Shown here: positions 49,573 through 58,626 of the stretch, piece after piece
How the letters are laid out: each line of letters begins with the position of its first letter
Numbering within the stretch: the stretch's first letter is position 1
NCBI GenBank assembly: GCA_934433485.1
Contig: CAKRZR010000006.1
Location: forward strand, 62,001-126,000
Origin: an uncultured Eubacteriales bacterium
GTDB taxonomy: Bacteria; Bacillota; Clostridia; Oscillospirales; CAG-272
DNA length: 64,000 bases
Reading direction: 5' to 3'
Made by a program: the position numbers and the translations under genes
Notes under the pieces: model-generated
Seen by the model: the letters and a program-made list of their open reading frames with translations, nothing else
The model's database searches: none
What the model was told of the DNA's origin: nothing

Positions 49573-50229
49573 ATGTTATTTGAAAATGGCGACAGAATCG
49601 TGTTCACCGGCGATTCCACCACCGACAACGGACGCGGCAGACCGGTCGGCGAAGGACTGTGGGACGGCGTCGGCAGCGGCTATGTGCGCGTGATAGAGAA
49701 CATTCTCAACGTCGTGTATCCCGACCGTCTGTACTGGATCTCCAACACCGGTGTCAGCGGCAATACGACCCGCGATCTGCACGACCGCTGGCAGAACGAC
49801 GTCATGGCGCTCAAGCCCGACTGGGTCAGCGTGATGATCGGCGTGAACGACATCTGGCGCCGCTTCGACTGCCCGGCGATCACGACCTCGCACGTATACG
49901 CCGCGGAATATAAGGATCTTCTGTCGAAAATGATGGAGCGCACGCTGCCCACCGTCAAGGGCATGATCCTCCTCTCCCCCTACTACATCGAATCGAACCG
50001 CGAGGACAGCATGCGCATGGCGGTCGATGAATATATCGGCATCTGCTCGGACGTGGCGAAGAAGTACAATACCGTGTTCGTCAACCTCCAGCGCGCCTTT
50101 GACGATTATCTCGTGTACCGCCACTCCTCCTACATCGCGTGGGACAGAGTCCATCCCGGTCCGATCGGCTCCACCATCATCGCCCGCGAATTCCTGAAGG
50201 CGGTGGGGATCGACCGTTCATTTCTGTAA
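49573..50229 (+). CDS. SGNH/GDSL hydrolase (esterase)
   Basis: 218 residues from ATG 49573 behind AGGAGGCAAGCTT. Block I VFTGDSTTDNGRG (about 11-23) with the nucleophile Ser, Gly in ISNTGVSGNTTRDL (about 56-69), Asn in MIGVNDIWRRFD (about 95-106) and the Asp/His pair in AWDRVHPGPIG (about 193-203). No signal peptide; it would deacetylate oligosaccharides in the cytoplasm. First gene of a three-gene operon with sugar enzymes (gaps of 12 and 15 bases). Confidence 0.88.
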   Translation: MLFENGDRIVFTGDSTTDNGRGRPVGEGLWDGVGSGYVRVIENILNVVYPDRLYWISNTGVSGNTTRDLHDRWQNDVMALKPDWVSVMIGVNDIWRRFDCPAITTSHVYAAEYKDLLSKMMERTLPTVKGMILLSPYYIESNREDSMRMAVDEYIGICSDVAKKYNTVFVNLQRAFDDYLVYRHSSYIAWDRVHPGPIGSTIIAREFLKAVGIDRSFL

Positions 50230-50241
50230 GGAGGCGCACGG

Positions 50242-51081
50242 ATGGTACAATTTGGCTGCTGTCTCCCGGGCGGATCGTTCATGCCGGAGGGCGTCGCCGC
50301 GGTGCCCCAGTCCCCGGCGGATTCCCTTGTCGCGAAGTGCCGCTACATCCTTGAGACCGGATTTGACTTCACGGAGGTCGCGGGCGGGATGCTTGTCGGA
50401 CTGGACGACGCGGGCTGGAGAATGGTCTTATCCGAGAATGAAAAAAGCTCCCTCGGACTCCGCGCGGCAAACAGTCTCTTCCCGAAGGAGCTGAAAATGG
50501 GCGATCCGACGGCGGATCGGGATGCGCAGAGAGCGTATATCCGCCAGCTCGTCGATCGGTTCGTGCCGCTGGGGATCCGCTACGCGGTATTCGGAAGCGG
50601 TGTGGCAAGAAGCATCCCGGACGGCGTATCGCGGGCAGACGGCATTGCGGCGCTCCGGCGGTTCATGGGCGATTTTGCGGATTACGCCTACGCCTGCGGC
50701 GTCACACTGGTGATCGAGCCGCTGCGCAAAAAGGAAACCAACGTCTACGTCACGGTCCCGGAAACCGCGGCGGAGGTCCGCGCCTTGGCCAATCCCGGGA
50801 TCCGTCTTTTGTGCGACGCGTTCCATATGGCGGAGGAGGGGACCCCGGCGGACGCGGTGCTCGCGGCGGGAGAGCTGATCCTGCACTGTCACATGGCGGA
50901 GGCACCGGATCGCACCTGTCCTGGCAGATTTACGACCGGCGATCCGCAGTACAACCGGGATTTCGCGCACTGCCTGAACCGGATCGGCTATACGGGCGGT
51001 GTGTCGGCGGAATGCGGCTTTGACGATTTCAGGACGGATGTGCCGCAGATCCTCGCGTACCTGCGGGAGATTTTCGCGTAA
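50242..51081 (+). CDS. Sugar phosphate isomerase/epimerase (xylose isomerase-like TIM barrel)
   Basis: 279 residues, RBS AAGGAGGCGCACGG. TIM barrel of AP-endonuclease 2 type: first strand QFGCCLPGGSF, VIEPLRKKETN (about 156-166) with metal-binding Glu, LLCDAFHMAEEG (about 191-202) with Asp and His, LHCHMAEAPDR (about 214-224), and AECGFDDF (about 254). It would interconvert sugars; specificity unknown. Confidence 0.85.
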   Translation: MVQFGCCLPGGSFMPEGVAAVPQSPADSLVAKCRYILETGFDFTEVAGGMLVGLDDAGWRMVLSENEKSSLGLRAANSLFPKELKMGDPTADRDAQRAYIRQLVDRFVPLGIRYAVFGSGVARSIPDGVSRADGIAALRRFMGDFADYAYACGVTLVIEPLRKKETNVYVTVPETAAEVRALANPGIRLLCDAFHMAEEGTPADAVLAAGELILHCHMAEAPDRTCPGRFTTGDPQYNRDFAHCLNRIGYTGGVSAECGFDDFRTDVPQILAYLREIFA

Positions 51082-51096
51082 ATTCGAGGTATATAC

Positions 51097-52137
51097 ATGG
51101 ATAAGCTTCTCTATACGGCAAAAACAGCCCTGCGGGAGGATCCGGTGCGTCTGTCCGGCACGCTTCCCGACGGCTGTGACGCGCTTATGGCCGCAGACGG
51201 CAGAGCGTTCCCGGCGCAGAATACGGAAGACGGCGTGACGGCGATTCTGACCTGTGCGGCGGACGAGGCGCTGATCCTCACCCCCGGAATCTCGGATTTT
51301 CCGAAAATGCACCTGGCGACGGGGGCGGATTGTCTGGCGATCGAGCGGTGCGGTGCGGTCATCGGCGGGTATTACTGGGATCACGCGATCTGGAAGCCGT
51401 ATTTCGGACCGATCTGCGACGACGCGGGCCATCCCTTCACCCGGATCGATTTTTCGGCGAAGGAGCATCCGCACCACCGTTCCGTCTATATCGCGGTCGG
51501 GGACGTAAACGGTGTGGATGTGTGGAACGAGCCGGCGGACTGCGGCATCGTGCGGGTCGAGCGGCTCGACGATGTGGTCTGCGGCGCGGCGTTCACATCC
51601 TTCACGGCACACAATCTCTGGACGGATCACGCCGAGACGCCCCTTCTGCGCGAGACGACGACGTATACGATGTACAACCAGTCCGACGCGTGCCGGATGC
51701 TCGATATCGCGGTGACGTTTACGGCGGATTTCGGAAAAGTCGAGTTCGGCGCGACCAAGGAGGCAGGACCGCTCGGGATCCGGATGCGGGACGAGCTGCG
51801 TGCGGATAAGGGTACCGGACGGATCACCAATGCCCGCGGCGAAAAAACGGAGGCGGAATGCTGGGGTCACGAGGCACAGTGGTGCGATTATACCGGGACG
51901 CTGCCGTTCGGCACGATGGGTGTCGCGGCGTTCGACCATCCGGACAACGAGCGGTATCCGACCGCGTGGCACGTGCGGGATTACGGCCTGTTCGCGGCGA
52001 ACAACCTCTACTTCAAGGGCGGACTCACGATCGCGGCAGGAAAAAGCCTGACGTATCGGTTCCGCATCCTCTTCCACAGAGCGGAGATGACGGCGGAGGA
52101 GCTCGCGGGAAAGTACGCGCGGTATATCGAAAAATAA
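51097..52137 (+). CDS. PmoA-like (DUF6807) protein
   Basis: 346 residues, RBS GAGGTATATAC. The segment YYWDHAIWKPYFGPICDDAGHPFTRIDFSAKEHPHHRSVYIAVGDVNG (about 92-138) and the late DHPDNERYPTAWHVRDYGLFAANN (about 289-312) are family hallmarks. The family is often labelled methane oxygenase PmoA in databases but is not a methane monooxygenase; members cluster with sugar dehydrogenases and epimerases. Last gene of the operon, followed by a terminator. Confidence 0.8.
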   Translation: MDKLLYTAKTALREDPVRLSGTLPDGCDALMAADGRAFPAQNTEDGVTAILTCAADEALILTPGISDFPKMHLATGADCLAIERCGAVIGGYYWDHAIWKPYFGPICDDAGHPFTRIDFSAKEHPHHRSVYIAVGDVNGVDVWNEPADCGIVRVERLDDVVCGAAFTSFTAHNLWTDHAETPLLRETTTYTMYNQSDACRMLDIAVTFTADFGKVEFGATKEAGPLGIRMRDELRADKGTGRITNARGEKTEAECWGHEAQWCDYTGTLPFGTMGVAAFDHPDNERYPTAWHVRDYGLFAANNLYFKGGLTIAAGKSLTYRFRILFHRAEMTAEELAGKYARYIEK

Positions 52138-52142
52138 CACGG

Positions 52143-52177
52143 AAAAGGGACTGTCGTGCATGGCAGTCCCCTTTTTT
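52143..52177 (+). terminator. Terminator of the carbohydrate operon
   Basis: AAAAGGGACTG / CAGTCCCCTTTT (near-perfect stem) followed by TT; 5 bases after the PmoA-like stop codon. Confidence 0.85.
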
Positions 52178-52308
52178 GTCGCATATGCACGTCGTATGCT
52201 GTCCCACACATCCGTCAAAATGCCCAATTCGCGTGGGTACGATTTACACAAAACGCCGAAATGCATAAAAAACGCAAAGTTAAAGTTGTCACTATTGTGG
52301 CGAACCTA

Positions 52309-52337
52309 TTGACATTGTTCAAAAACTATTGTATACT
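52309..52337 (+). promoter_or_regulatory. Promoter of the first solute-binding lipoprotein
   Basis: TTGACA (52309-52314), 17 bases, TATACT (52332-52337). An inverted repeat GCGTTCT/AGAACGC (about 52351-52383) lies in the leader. Confidence 0.8.
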
Positions 52338-52400
52338 ACGTATGATCAAGGCGTTCTCCGGATTGCCAATCCCCAAAGAACGCGATAATAGGAGCCCACT

Positions 52401-53903
52401 ATGAAACGTAGAATTTTCACACTGCTGCTCTGCGCGCTTCTCGTCGCGCCGACACTGCTCTCCTGCTCCAGCGGTGAGACAAAGGAAACCGATACAACTG
52501 CCAATCCTGCCGAAAACGCAACGGAAACCGAGACCGAAACGGAAGCACTGTCTGAATATGAGAAACGCCAGCTCATCTCCGACGACCTCGCGGACAATGA
52601 TTTCGGTGGACGCGATTTCCGGGTGCTGACCACCTCGCACGATACCTACGACGCCGTGACCTTTGAGATCGTGGCGGAGGAGCTGACCGGCGACGCCTGC
52701 AACGACGCGGTATACAACCGGAATCTGGAGATTGAGAACCGATTCAACACAAAGGTCACCTGCAACACGGAAAAGGAACCGTACAATGTGATCAAGACCG
52801 CCGTAACCGCGGGTACGGATGACTATGATCTTGTCGGTACCTACAATTTCCAGGTCTACCATTTGATCTCCGCGGAAGCGGTTATGAACTGGATGGAGGT
52901 GCCGCACGTCAATCTGGAAAAACCGTGGCACAACGCGCTGGCGAACAAAAACGCGACGATCAACAACCGTCTGTATGCCATTTGCTCTGACCTCTCCATT
53001 ACGTCCATGACGTATACCTACGCTACTTTCTTCAATATTGAAATGATGGAAGGCTATGGTTATCCGGCAGAGGATCTGTATGATCTCGTGCGCGAGGGAA
53101 AATGGACGATTGACAAGCTGTCTGAGATGGTTGCCGGCATGTATAAAGATGTCAACGGCGACGGCAAGAAGGACAAGGACGATATCTATGGCTACGGCTA
53201 TCAGATTACCAACCCCGCCGACGTATGGCTGACGGCATTCGATCAGCCGATATTCACTATGAACGATGACAACAGCTACAGCATCAACTTCATGAGTGAA
53301 AAAACCGCCTCGATCATTGAAAAGCTCGTTGATTTCCACTATAACAATCCGGGCGTGTTCCTGCCGCCGACCCAGTATGACGAGCAGACCTACTTCTTAA
53401 ACGGTCAGTTCGCAATGGCGCCGCTGCGGTTCCACTGCGCGTACACAAAGCTGCGTGACATGGAGGATCCGTATTCCATGCTGCCGTATCCGAAGTGGGA
53501 TGAAGCGCAGAGTGCGTACTATACGAACGCGGATGACAAATTTACGGCGTTTATGATCCCGCTGACGGCGTACAACAATATCGATTTTGTCGGCACAATC
53601 TTTGAGGCACTGTCTGCTATCAGCTATAAGAAGGTGTATCCGGAGTATTACGATGTCGCGCTGAAGGGCAAATACGCCACCGACTCCAATACCGCGGAGA
53701 TGATCGACCTCATCATGGAGGGACGCAATTTCGATTTCACGTTCCAGTTTGGGGAAACCTACTTCCAGCGGCTGCCGTACATGATCCGCGAGCTGATTTC
53801 CGCGAAGAATACCAACCTCGCGTCCAAGTACGATACCGCCGCCAAGAAGCTCTTTACCCAGATCGACGAAAAGCTCCTGCCGCTTTACGGTGTGGAGAAA
53901 TAA
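52401..53903 (+). CDS. Extracellular solute-binding lipoprotein 1
   Basis: 500 residues, RBS AGGAGCCCACT. Lipoprotein signal peptide with lipobox LLSC (Cys 22), then a Thr/Glu-rich spacer (about 23-50). The mature protein has the DFGGRDFRVLTT opening and the bilobal layout of ABC-type carbohydrate-binding proteins (family 1-like). No permease or ATPase genes are adjacent, so it is an orphan. A DxNGDGKKDKDD segment (about 250-261) may bind Ca2+. A paralogue lies at 55978-57450. Confidence 0.8.
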   Translation: MKRRIFTLLLCALLVAPTLLSCSSGETKETDTTANPAENATETETETEALSEYEKRQLISDDLADNDFGGRDFRVLTTSHDTYDAVTFEIVAEELTGDACNDAVYNRNLEIENRFNTKVTCNTEKEPYNVIKTAVTAGTDDYDLVGTYNFQVYHLISAEAVMNWMEVPHVNLEKPWHNALANKNATINNRLYAICSDLSITSMTYTYATFFNIEMMEGYGYPAEDLYDLVREGKWTIDKLSEMVAGMYKDVNGDGKKDKDDIYGYGYQITNPADVWLTAFDQPIFTMNDDNSYSINFMSEKTASIIEKLVDFHYNNPGVFLPPTQYDEQTYFLNGQFAMAPLRFHCAYTKLRDMEDPYSMLPYPKWDEAQSAYYTNADDKFTAFMIPLTAYNNIDFVGTIFEALSAISYKKVYPEYYDVALKGKYATDSNTAEMIDLIMEGRNFDFTFQFGETYFQRLPYMIRELISAKNTNLASKYDTAAKKLFTQIDEKLLPLYGVEK

Positions 53904-53993
53904 CCCACGTTTGTGAGGGAAAGTGCACAGCGGAGCATTGCCTCTTCATGATTACCTCCTTTCTTTTCCAAAGGCTCTCTTTGGGGGCTAAGG

Positions 53994-54036
53994 AAAAAAT
54001 ACCGGATATGCGCGTGCGTGTCTCCGGTATTTTTTC
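53994..54036 (+). terminator. Terminator after solute-binding protein 1
   Basis: AAAATACCGGA / TCCGGTATTTT, 11-bp perfect stem followed by TT. Confidence 0.85.
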
Positions 54037-54045
54037 GTCTCCGTC

Positions 54046-54074
54046 TTGATTTTCCCGCCGCGATATGGTATACT
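54046..54074 (+). promoter_or_regulatory. Promoter of the ACT/UPF0210 pair
   Basis: TTGATT (54046-54051), 17 bases, TATACT (54069-54074). Confidence 0.7.
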
Positions 54075-54110
54075 TCTGCTATACACCATCGTTCCGGAGG
54101 ATACAGAAAA

Positions 54111-54380
54111 ATGAAAGCCGTTATCACCGTCGTCGGTTATGACACAGTCGGGATTCTTGCCAAGGTTGCCGCCGTATGCGCGGAAAACAACGCCAACATC
54201 ATCGACGTGACGCAGTCCGTTATGAAGGAAATGTTCACCATGGTCATGCTCGTGGACATCACCGAGCTGAAAAACGATTTCGCCGCCATGCAGCAGGCTC
54301 TATACGCGCTCGGCGACCAGATCGGGATGAAGATCCACGTCATGCACGAGGAAATTTTTGAGTCTATGCACCATATCTGA
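54111..54380 (+). CDS. ACT domain protein (UPF0237)
   Basis: 89 residues from ATG 54111 (GGAGGATAC). Single ACT domain: AVITVVGYDTVGILAKVAAVCAENNANIIDVTQ (about 3-35), then MVMLVDITE and the second helix. Such stand-alone ACT proteins bind small ligands, often amino acids. It is nearly always found next to a UPF0210 gene, as here (18-base gap). Confidence 0.92.
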   Translation: MKAVITVVGYDTVGILAKVAAVCAENNANIIDVTQSVMKEMFTMVMLVDITELKNDFAAMQQALYALGDQIGMKIHVMHEEIFESMHHI

Positions 54381-54398
54381 GGCAGGGCGGGGAATACA

Positions 54399-55757
54399 AT
54401 GTTAAACACAAAGGATATTTTGGAAACCATCCGGATGATCGACGATGAAAATCTCGATATCCGTACCATTACGATGGGGCTCTCTCTCCTTGACTGCGCC
54501 GACGCCGATATCGACCGCGCGACGGAGAAGATCTACGAAAAAATCACGCGCCGCGCCGCACGTCTGGTTTCGGTCGGAGAGGAAATTGAGCGTACCTACG
54601 GCATCCCGATCATCCACAAGCGGATCGCGGTCACACCGATCGCGCTTTTGACGGCGGTGTCGGGCGGCGATCCGGTGAAATACGCAAAGGTTCTCGAAAA
54701 AGCGTCGCAGGCGGTCGGTGTGAATTTCATCGGCGGCTACAGCGCGCTGGTGCACAAGGGATTCGCGGCAGGAGACGAGGCGCTGATCCGCTCGATCCCG
54801 GAGGCGTTGGCGGTCACGGAGCATGTCTGTTCCTCCGTCAACATCGGCTCCACGAAAGCGGGCATCAACATGGACGCGGTGCGCATGATGGGCGAGGTCG
54901 TTCGGGAATGCGCGGAGCGGACGAAGGAGAACAGCTGCATCGGCGCCGCCAAGCTGGTCGTGTTCTGCAACGCGCCGGAGGACAACCCGTTTATGGCGGG
55001 CGCGTTCCATGGCGTCGGGGAGCCGGACTGCGTGATCAATGTCGGCGTGTCGGGACCGGGTGTGGTACGGTCCGCGCTTGCCAAGCATCCGGACGGCGAT
55101 CTGACAGAGGTGGCGGACGTGATCAAGAAAACGGCGTTCAAAATCACCCGGATGGGGCAGCTCGTCGGCACCGTGGCGTCCGAAAAGCTCGGCGTACCGT
55201 TCGGCATCGTGGATCTGTCCCTCGCGCCCACACCGGCGGTCGGCGATTCCGTCGCGCACATCCTTGAGGAGATGGGACTGGAGATCTGCGGCACCCACGG
55301 CACAACGGCGGCGCTGGCACTGCTCAATGACGCGGTCAAAAAAGGCGGCGTGATGGCGTCGTCCCACGTTGGCGGACTGTCCGGCGCGTTTATCCCGGTC
55401 TCCGAGGACGCGGGCATGATCGCGGCGGCACGGAGTCACGATCTGTCCATCGAAAAGCTGGAGGCAATGACGGCGGTCTGCTCGGTCGGACTCGATATGA
55501 TCATCATCCCCGGCGAGACCCCGGCGTCCACGATTTCGGCGATCATCGCGGACGAGGCGGCGATCGGCATGGTCAACTCGAAAACGACGGCGGTGCGCGT
55601 GATCCCGGCGATCGGCAAGAAACCGGGCGAAGAGCTGGAATTTGGCGGACTGCTTGGCAGCGGACCGATCATGGCTCTCCACCTCGACCGTTCGAGCGAA
55701 AAATTCATCGCGCGCGGCGGCAGGATCCCGGCACCGATGCAGGCACTGAAAAACTGA
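54399..55757 (+). CDS. UPF0210 (PFL/DUF711 family) protein
   Basis: 452 residues. ILETIRMIDDENLDIRTITMGLSLLDC (about 5-31) is the family opening; VNIGSTKAGINMDAVRMMG (about 147-165), VGVSGPGVVRSAL (about 219-231) and MIIIPGETPASTISAIIADEAAIGMVN (about 366-392) are conserved blocks. Shares distant similarity with glycyl-radical-type PFL folds; activity is unknown. Co-transcribed with the ACT protein, which may regulate it. Confidence 0.92.
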   Translation: MLNTKDILETIRMIDDENLDIRTITMGLSLLDCADADIDRATEKIYEKITRRAARLVSVGEEIERTYGIPIIHKRIAVTPIALLTAVSGGDPVKYAKVLEKASQAVGVNFIGGYSALVHKGFAAGDEALIRSIPEALAVTEHVCSSVNIGSTKAGINMDAVRMMGEVVRECAERTKENSCIGAAKLVVFCNAPEDNPFMAGAFHGVGEPDCVINVGVSGPGVVRSALAKHPDGDLTEVADVIKKTAFKITRMGQLVGTVASEKLGVPFGIVDLSLAPTPAVGDSVAHILEEMGLEICGTHGTTAALALLNDAVKKGGVMASSHVGGLSGAFIPVSEDAGMIAAARSHDLSIEKLEAMTAVCSVGLDMIIIPGETPASTISAIIADEAAIGMVNSKTTAVRVIPAIGKKPGEELEFGGLLGSGPIMALHLDRSSEKFIARGGRIPAPMQALKN

Positions 55758-55762
55758 AACGT

Positions 55763-55799
55763 GAAAAGGGATGTATCCGACAAACGATACATCCTTTTA
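55763..55799 (+). terminator. Terminator of the ACT/UPF0210 operon
   Basis: AAAAGGGATGTATC / GATACATCCTTTT, 12-13 bp stem, 8-base loop. Confidence 0.85.
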
Positions 55800-55894
55800 T
55801 CGTGCGCGAAAATTATCGTGCGCGAAAACGGGAAAACAGAACAAGGGTAACGGTGAAAATGGATGCAAAACAGAAGGGTTTTCGCAAAAGACTC

Positions 55895-55923
55895 TTGCAT
55901 TTTCCGAAAATTTGTGTTATACT
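55895..55923 (+). promoter_or_regulatory. Promoter of solute-binding protein 2
   Basis: TTGCAT (55895-55900), 17 bases, TATACT (55918-55923). Confidence 0.75.
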
Positions 55924-55977
55924 GGCCGTAGCATTTCTACATTGCGGCGAGAAAATTTTAGAAAGGACTACCCACAT

Positions 55978-57450
55978 ATGAAAAGAAAGAATTGGATTTG
56001 GCTCGTGCTGTTTGCCGTGCTGCTGTCCGGCTGTTCGCAGACCACGGATCAGAAAACGGGAAAGGAAACGGGCGAGGATACCTCTGCGTTGACCGAAACG
56101 GAGACGGAAGCGGCAACCGAGACGGAGATCTCCGACGATCTGCCCGACGTGACCTTTGGCGGTCGCGATTTCCGTACCTATACGCGGGAATGCTGCGAAG
56201 GGGTACACATCAACGGTCTGTACATCGAGGACCTGACCGGGGACGTGGTGAACGACGCCGTATACACGCGCAACCTGACCGTGGAGGAGCGGTTCGACGT
56301 GAAGATCGTTGCGCCGATCACCGGCATTGACGGCGATTGCACGGCGCTCAACACCGCGGTCACTGCCGGAGACGACATCTGCGAGGTGGCGGACTGGCAT
56401 TATAAGCACCTCGGCGACAGTGCGGCAAAGGGGTATTTCATCGATATGAACTCCATCGGCGTGCTGGGCATGGAAAAGCCGTGGTGGTACCAGAACGTAA
56501 ATGACGCATATTCCGTAGGCGGTCACTACTACATCATGGTCGGCATGTACGACACGGACAACTTCCTCGACAACATCTGTATGTACTTCAATAAGAATCT
56601 TTTGGAGGTCACATTCCCGGAGGAGGATCTGTATGCCGCCGTGAAGGAGGGTACATGGACGGCGGATAAATTCATGTCCCTTGCCGCGAAATCCGCGGTC
56701 GATCTGGATGGCGACGGCGCCATGGATCCGGCAAAGGACCAGTTTGCGTACGGACAGGCGAACGGCTTTTCCTTCGCGTTCCAGTTTGCATGGCAGCAGC
56801 CCGTTACCGAACGCGATTCCGACGGCTATCCGGTGACGTGCATCAATACGAGCCACATGAGCGACATGGTCGAGAAGCTGCACGCGATGTTGTTTGAGAA
56901 TTCCGAGAACATCGTCGAAGAATCCAACGAGAAGGCCGTGAACGCCTTCAAGGAAAATCGCGAAATGTTCCAGCTCGAATCCCTCAAGGCGGCGTCGATT
57001 CAGCTCCGCGATATGGATGCCGACTTTGGTATCCTGCCGATGCCAAAATGGGACGAGGCGCAGGACGGCTATTACACGCACGCGACCGCGCATACCTCCG
57101 CTGTGGCGATCCCGGTGACAAAGGATCAGGACGGCTTTGTCTTCTCCGAGACGATCTTGGAAGCGCTGGCAGCCGAGGGGTACAAGCAGGTGCGTCCCGC
57201 CATTTACGAGGTGGCGCTGAAGTCGAAGTACACGCGCGACGAGGTCTCCTATGAGATGATCGACATCGTGGTGCACGGCAGAACTGCCGATTTTGCGGAG
57301 ATTTTCGACAACTGGGGGCTGACCTACACCCTCGACCATCTGACCCGTCAGAAATCGGCGGATTGGGCGTCCTTCTACCAGAAGCAGACCAAGGCGCAGG
57401 AGAAAGCCGTCGGCGATGCGGTGGCACTGTTCATGGGTCTGGACAAGTAA
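55978..57450 (+). CDS. Extracellular solute-binding lipoprotein 2
   Basis: 490 residues from ATG 55978 (RBS AAAGGACTACCCAC); the frame is open upstream across the promoter but not coding. Lipobox LLSGC (Cys 18), Thr/Glu-rich spacer, then DVTFGGRDFRTYTREC, matching the opening of paralogue 1. Conserved later blocks FGILPMPKWDEAQDGYYTHA (about 344-363) also match. Substrate unknown; orphan without transporter genes. Its own promoter and terminator make it a separate unit. Confidence 0.8.
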   Translation: MKRKNWIWLVLFAVLLSGCSQTTDQKTGKETGEDTSALTETETEAATETEISDDLPDVTFGGRDFRTYTRECCEGVHINGLYIEDLTGDVVNDAVYTRNLTVEERFDVKIVAPITGIDGDCTALNTAVTAGDDICEVADWHYKHLGDSAAKGYFIDMNSIGVLGMEKPWWYQNVNDAYSVGGHYYIMVGMYDTDNFLDNICMYFNKNLLEVTFPEEDLYAAVKEGTWTADKFMSLAAKSAVDLDGDGAMDPAKDQFAYGQANGFSFAFQFAWQQPVTERDSDGYPVTCINTSHMSDMVEKLHAMLFENSENIVEESNEKAVNAFKENREMFQLESLKAASIQLRDMDADFGILPMPKWDEAQDGYYTHATAHTSAVAIPVTKDQDGFVFSETILEALAAEGYKQVRPAIYEVALKSKYTRDEVSYEMIDIVVHGRTADFAEIFDNWGLTYTLDHLTRQKSADWASFYQKQTKAQEKAVGDAVALFMGLDK

Positions 57451-57488
57451 GCGAGAAAGAACGCCGCTAGCAAAAGAACGCATAACGA

Positions 57489-57527
57489 AAAGCGGAGGCA
57501 AGCCCATGTGGCAAACCTCCGTTTTTT
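57489..57527 (+). terminator. Terminator after solute-binding protein 2
   Basis: CGGAGG / CCTCCG stem with an A-tract before and TTTTTT after. Confidence 0.65.
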
Positions 57528-57553
57528 GCGTGAAAAAGCACGAACAAAAACAA

Positions 57554-57582
57554 AAGAAGCACATCCAATCGACGTGCTTCTT
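57554..57582 (-). terminator. Terminator of the tRNA array
   Basis: AAGAAGCAC / GTGCTTCTT perfect 9-bp stem; on the minus strand it is followed by TTGTTTTTGTT, just after the last tRNA-Gly. Confidence 0.8.
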
Positions 57583-57590
57583 TGCGAACA

Positions 57591-57663
57591 AGCGGATTAC
57601 GGGGCTCGAACCCGCCACCTCGACCTTGGCAAGGTCGCGCTCTACCAAATGAGCTAAATCCGC
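57591..57663 (-). tRNA. tRNA-Gly (GCC), copy 2
   Basis: 73 bases; acceptor GCGGATT/AATCCGC, anticodon stem CGACC/GGTCG with loop TTGCCAA, T-loop TTCGAGC. Identical to the copy at 57937-58009. Confidence 0.93.
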
Positions 57664-57702
57664 ATGTATATGGATTTTGGTGACACTGTCTACCAAAGAT
57701 CA

Positions 57703-57776
57703 CGACCCAGACGGGGCTCGAACCCGTGACCTCTAGCGTGACAGGCTAGCGCTCTAACCAACTGAGCTACTGGGCC
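57703..57776 (-). tRNA. tRNA-Asp (GTC), copy 2
   Basis: 74 bases; acceptor GGCCCAG/CTGGGTC, anticodon stem CTAGC/GCTAG with loop CTGTCAC. Identical to the copy at 58165-58238. Confidence 0.93.
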
Positions 57777-57936
57777 ATACGCCACATAGGTGGCAACGAT
57801 CGGGTGACGAAACGAAATTCCGGGACACAGCGCAACGTATATCGCAGAAAAATCGATACCGGTCAAACGATCGGGGGAGGGAACAGCGATGGGAAAACAA
57901 AAGACTGCACAAGCTGTTCCGGTCATGCAGTCTGCA

Positions 57937-58009
57937 AGCGGATTACGGGGCTCGAACCCGCCACCTCGACCTTGGCAAGGTCGCGCTCTACCAAATGAGC
58001 TAAATCCGC
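57937..58009 (-). tRNA. tRNA-Gly (GCC), copy 1
   Basis: 73 bases, loop TTGCCAA; same sequence as 57591-57663. CCA not encoded. Confidence 0.93.
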
Positions 58010-58012
58010 ATA

Positions 58013-58085
58013 TGCCTCCGGTCGGAATCGAACCAACGACACGGGGATTTTCAATCCCCTGCTCTACCAACTGAGCTACAGAGGC
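58013..58085 (-). tRNA. tRNA-Phe (GAA)
   Basis: 73 bases; acceptor GCCTCTG/CGGAGGC, anticodon stem GGGGA/TCCCC with loop TTGAAAA. Only 3 bases separate it from tRNA-Gly copy 1. Confidence 0.93.
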
Positions 58086-58164
58086 ATATCGAGGAAGAAA
58101 CGCAGTGACAACATTTCATCCCTTCAGCACAGTACATCCGACCTTGCGGCTCACACATACTGCA

Positions 58165-58238
58165 CGACCCAGACGGGGCTCGAACCCGTGACCTCTAGCG
58201 TGACAGGCTAGCGCTCTAACCAACTGAGCTACTGGGCC
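58165..58238 (-). tRNA. tRNA-Asp (GTC), copy 1
   Basis: 74 bases with loop CTGTCAC; same sequence as 57703-57776. Confidence 0.93.
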
Positions 58239-58265
58239 ATTCCGTACCATATTTGATACGGTTGG

Positions 58266-58338
58266 TGGAAACAATAGGGCTCGAACCTATGACCCTCTGC
58301 TTGTAAGGCAGATGCTCTCCCAGCTGAGCTATGCTTCC
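58266..58338 (-). tRNA. tRNA-Val (TAC)
   Basis: 73 bases; acceptor GGAAGCA/TGTTTCC, anticodon stem TCTGC/GCAGA with loop CTTACAA. First gene of the array behind the promoter at 58431-58459. Confidence 0.93.
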
Positions 58339-58430
58339 AATCGTTGTGAAGAACTCCCAAGAAATCCGATCAAAACCCGCATTTGTTTGTTCGTTTCGAT
58401 TGTTTTTCGGTTGCGCTCTCAACGTATAGA

Positions 58431-58459
58431 ATTATACCACGGCGCGCGGGATTTGTCAA
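58431..58459 (-). promoter_or_regulatory. Promoter of the tRNA array
   Basis: Minus strand TTGACA (58454-58459), 17 bases, TATAAT (58431-58436): perfect consensus, as expected for stable RNA. Confidence 0.85.
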
Positions 58460-58626
58460 TACCTTTTTTCAATTTTTTCTGATTTTTTTTGATTTTTTTG
58501 AGCGCATCCCAGCCTGCCGAAAGAACGCGCGATGAGAAAAAAGCATATTTGGTATGGACTTGCCTGTTTCGCACTGCCGCAGTACAAAATATGCGATTGC
58601 GAGTATCGACGGCGGAAAGAGGAAAA

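Noticed and set aside
50428..52266. Minus-strand ORF of 612 codons across the epimerase and PmoA-like genes
   Set aside because: Spans three unrelated plus-strand features and the terminator; composition is typical of a shadow frame.
55813..57696. Minus-strand ORF of 627 codons across solute-binding protein 2
   Set aside because: Antisense shadow in G+C-rich codons; the plus strand has promoter, RBS, lipobox and a known fold.
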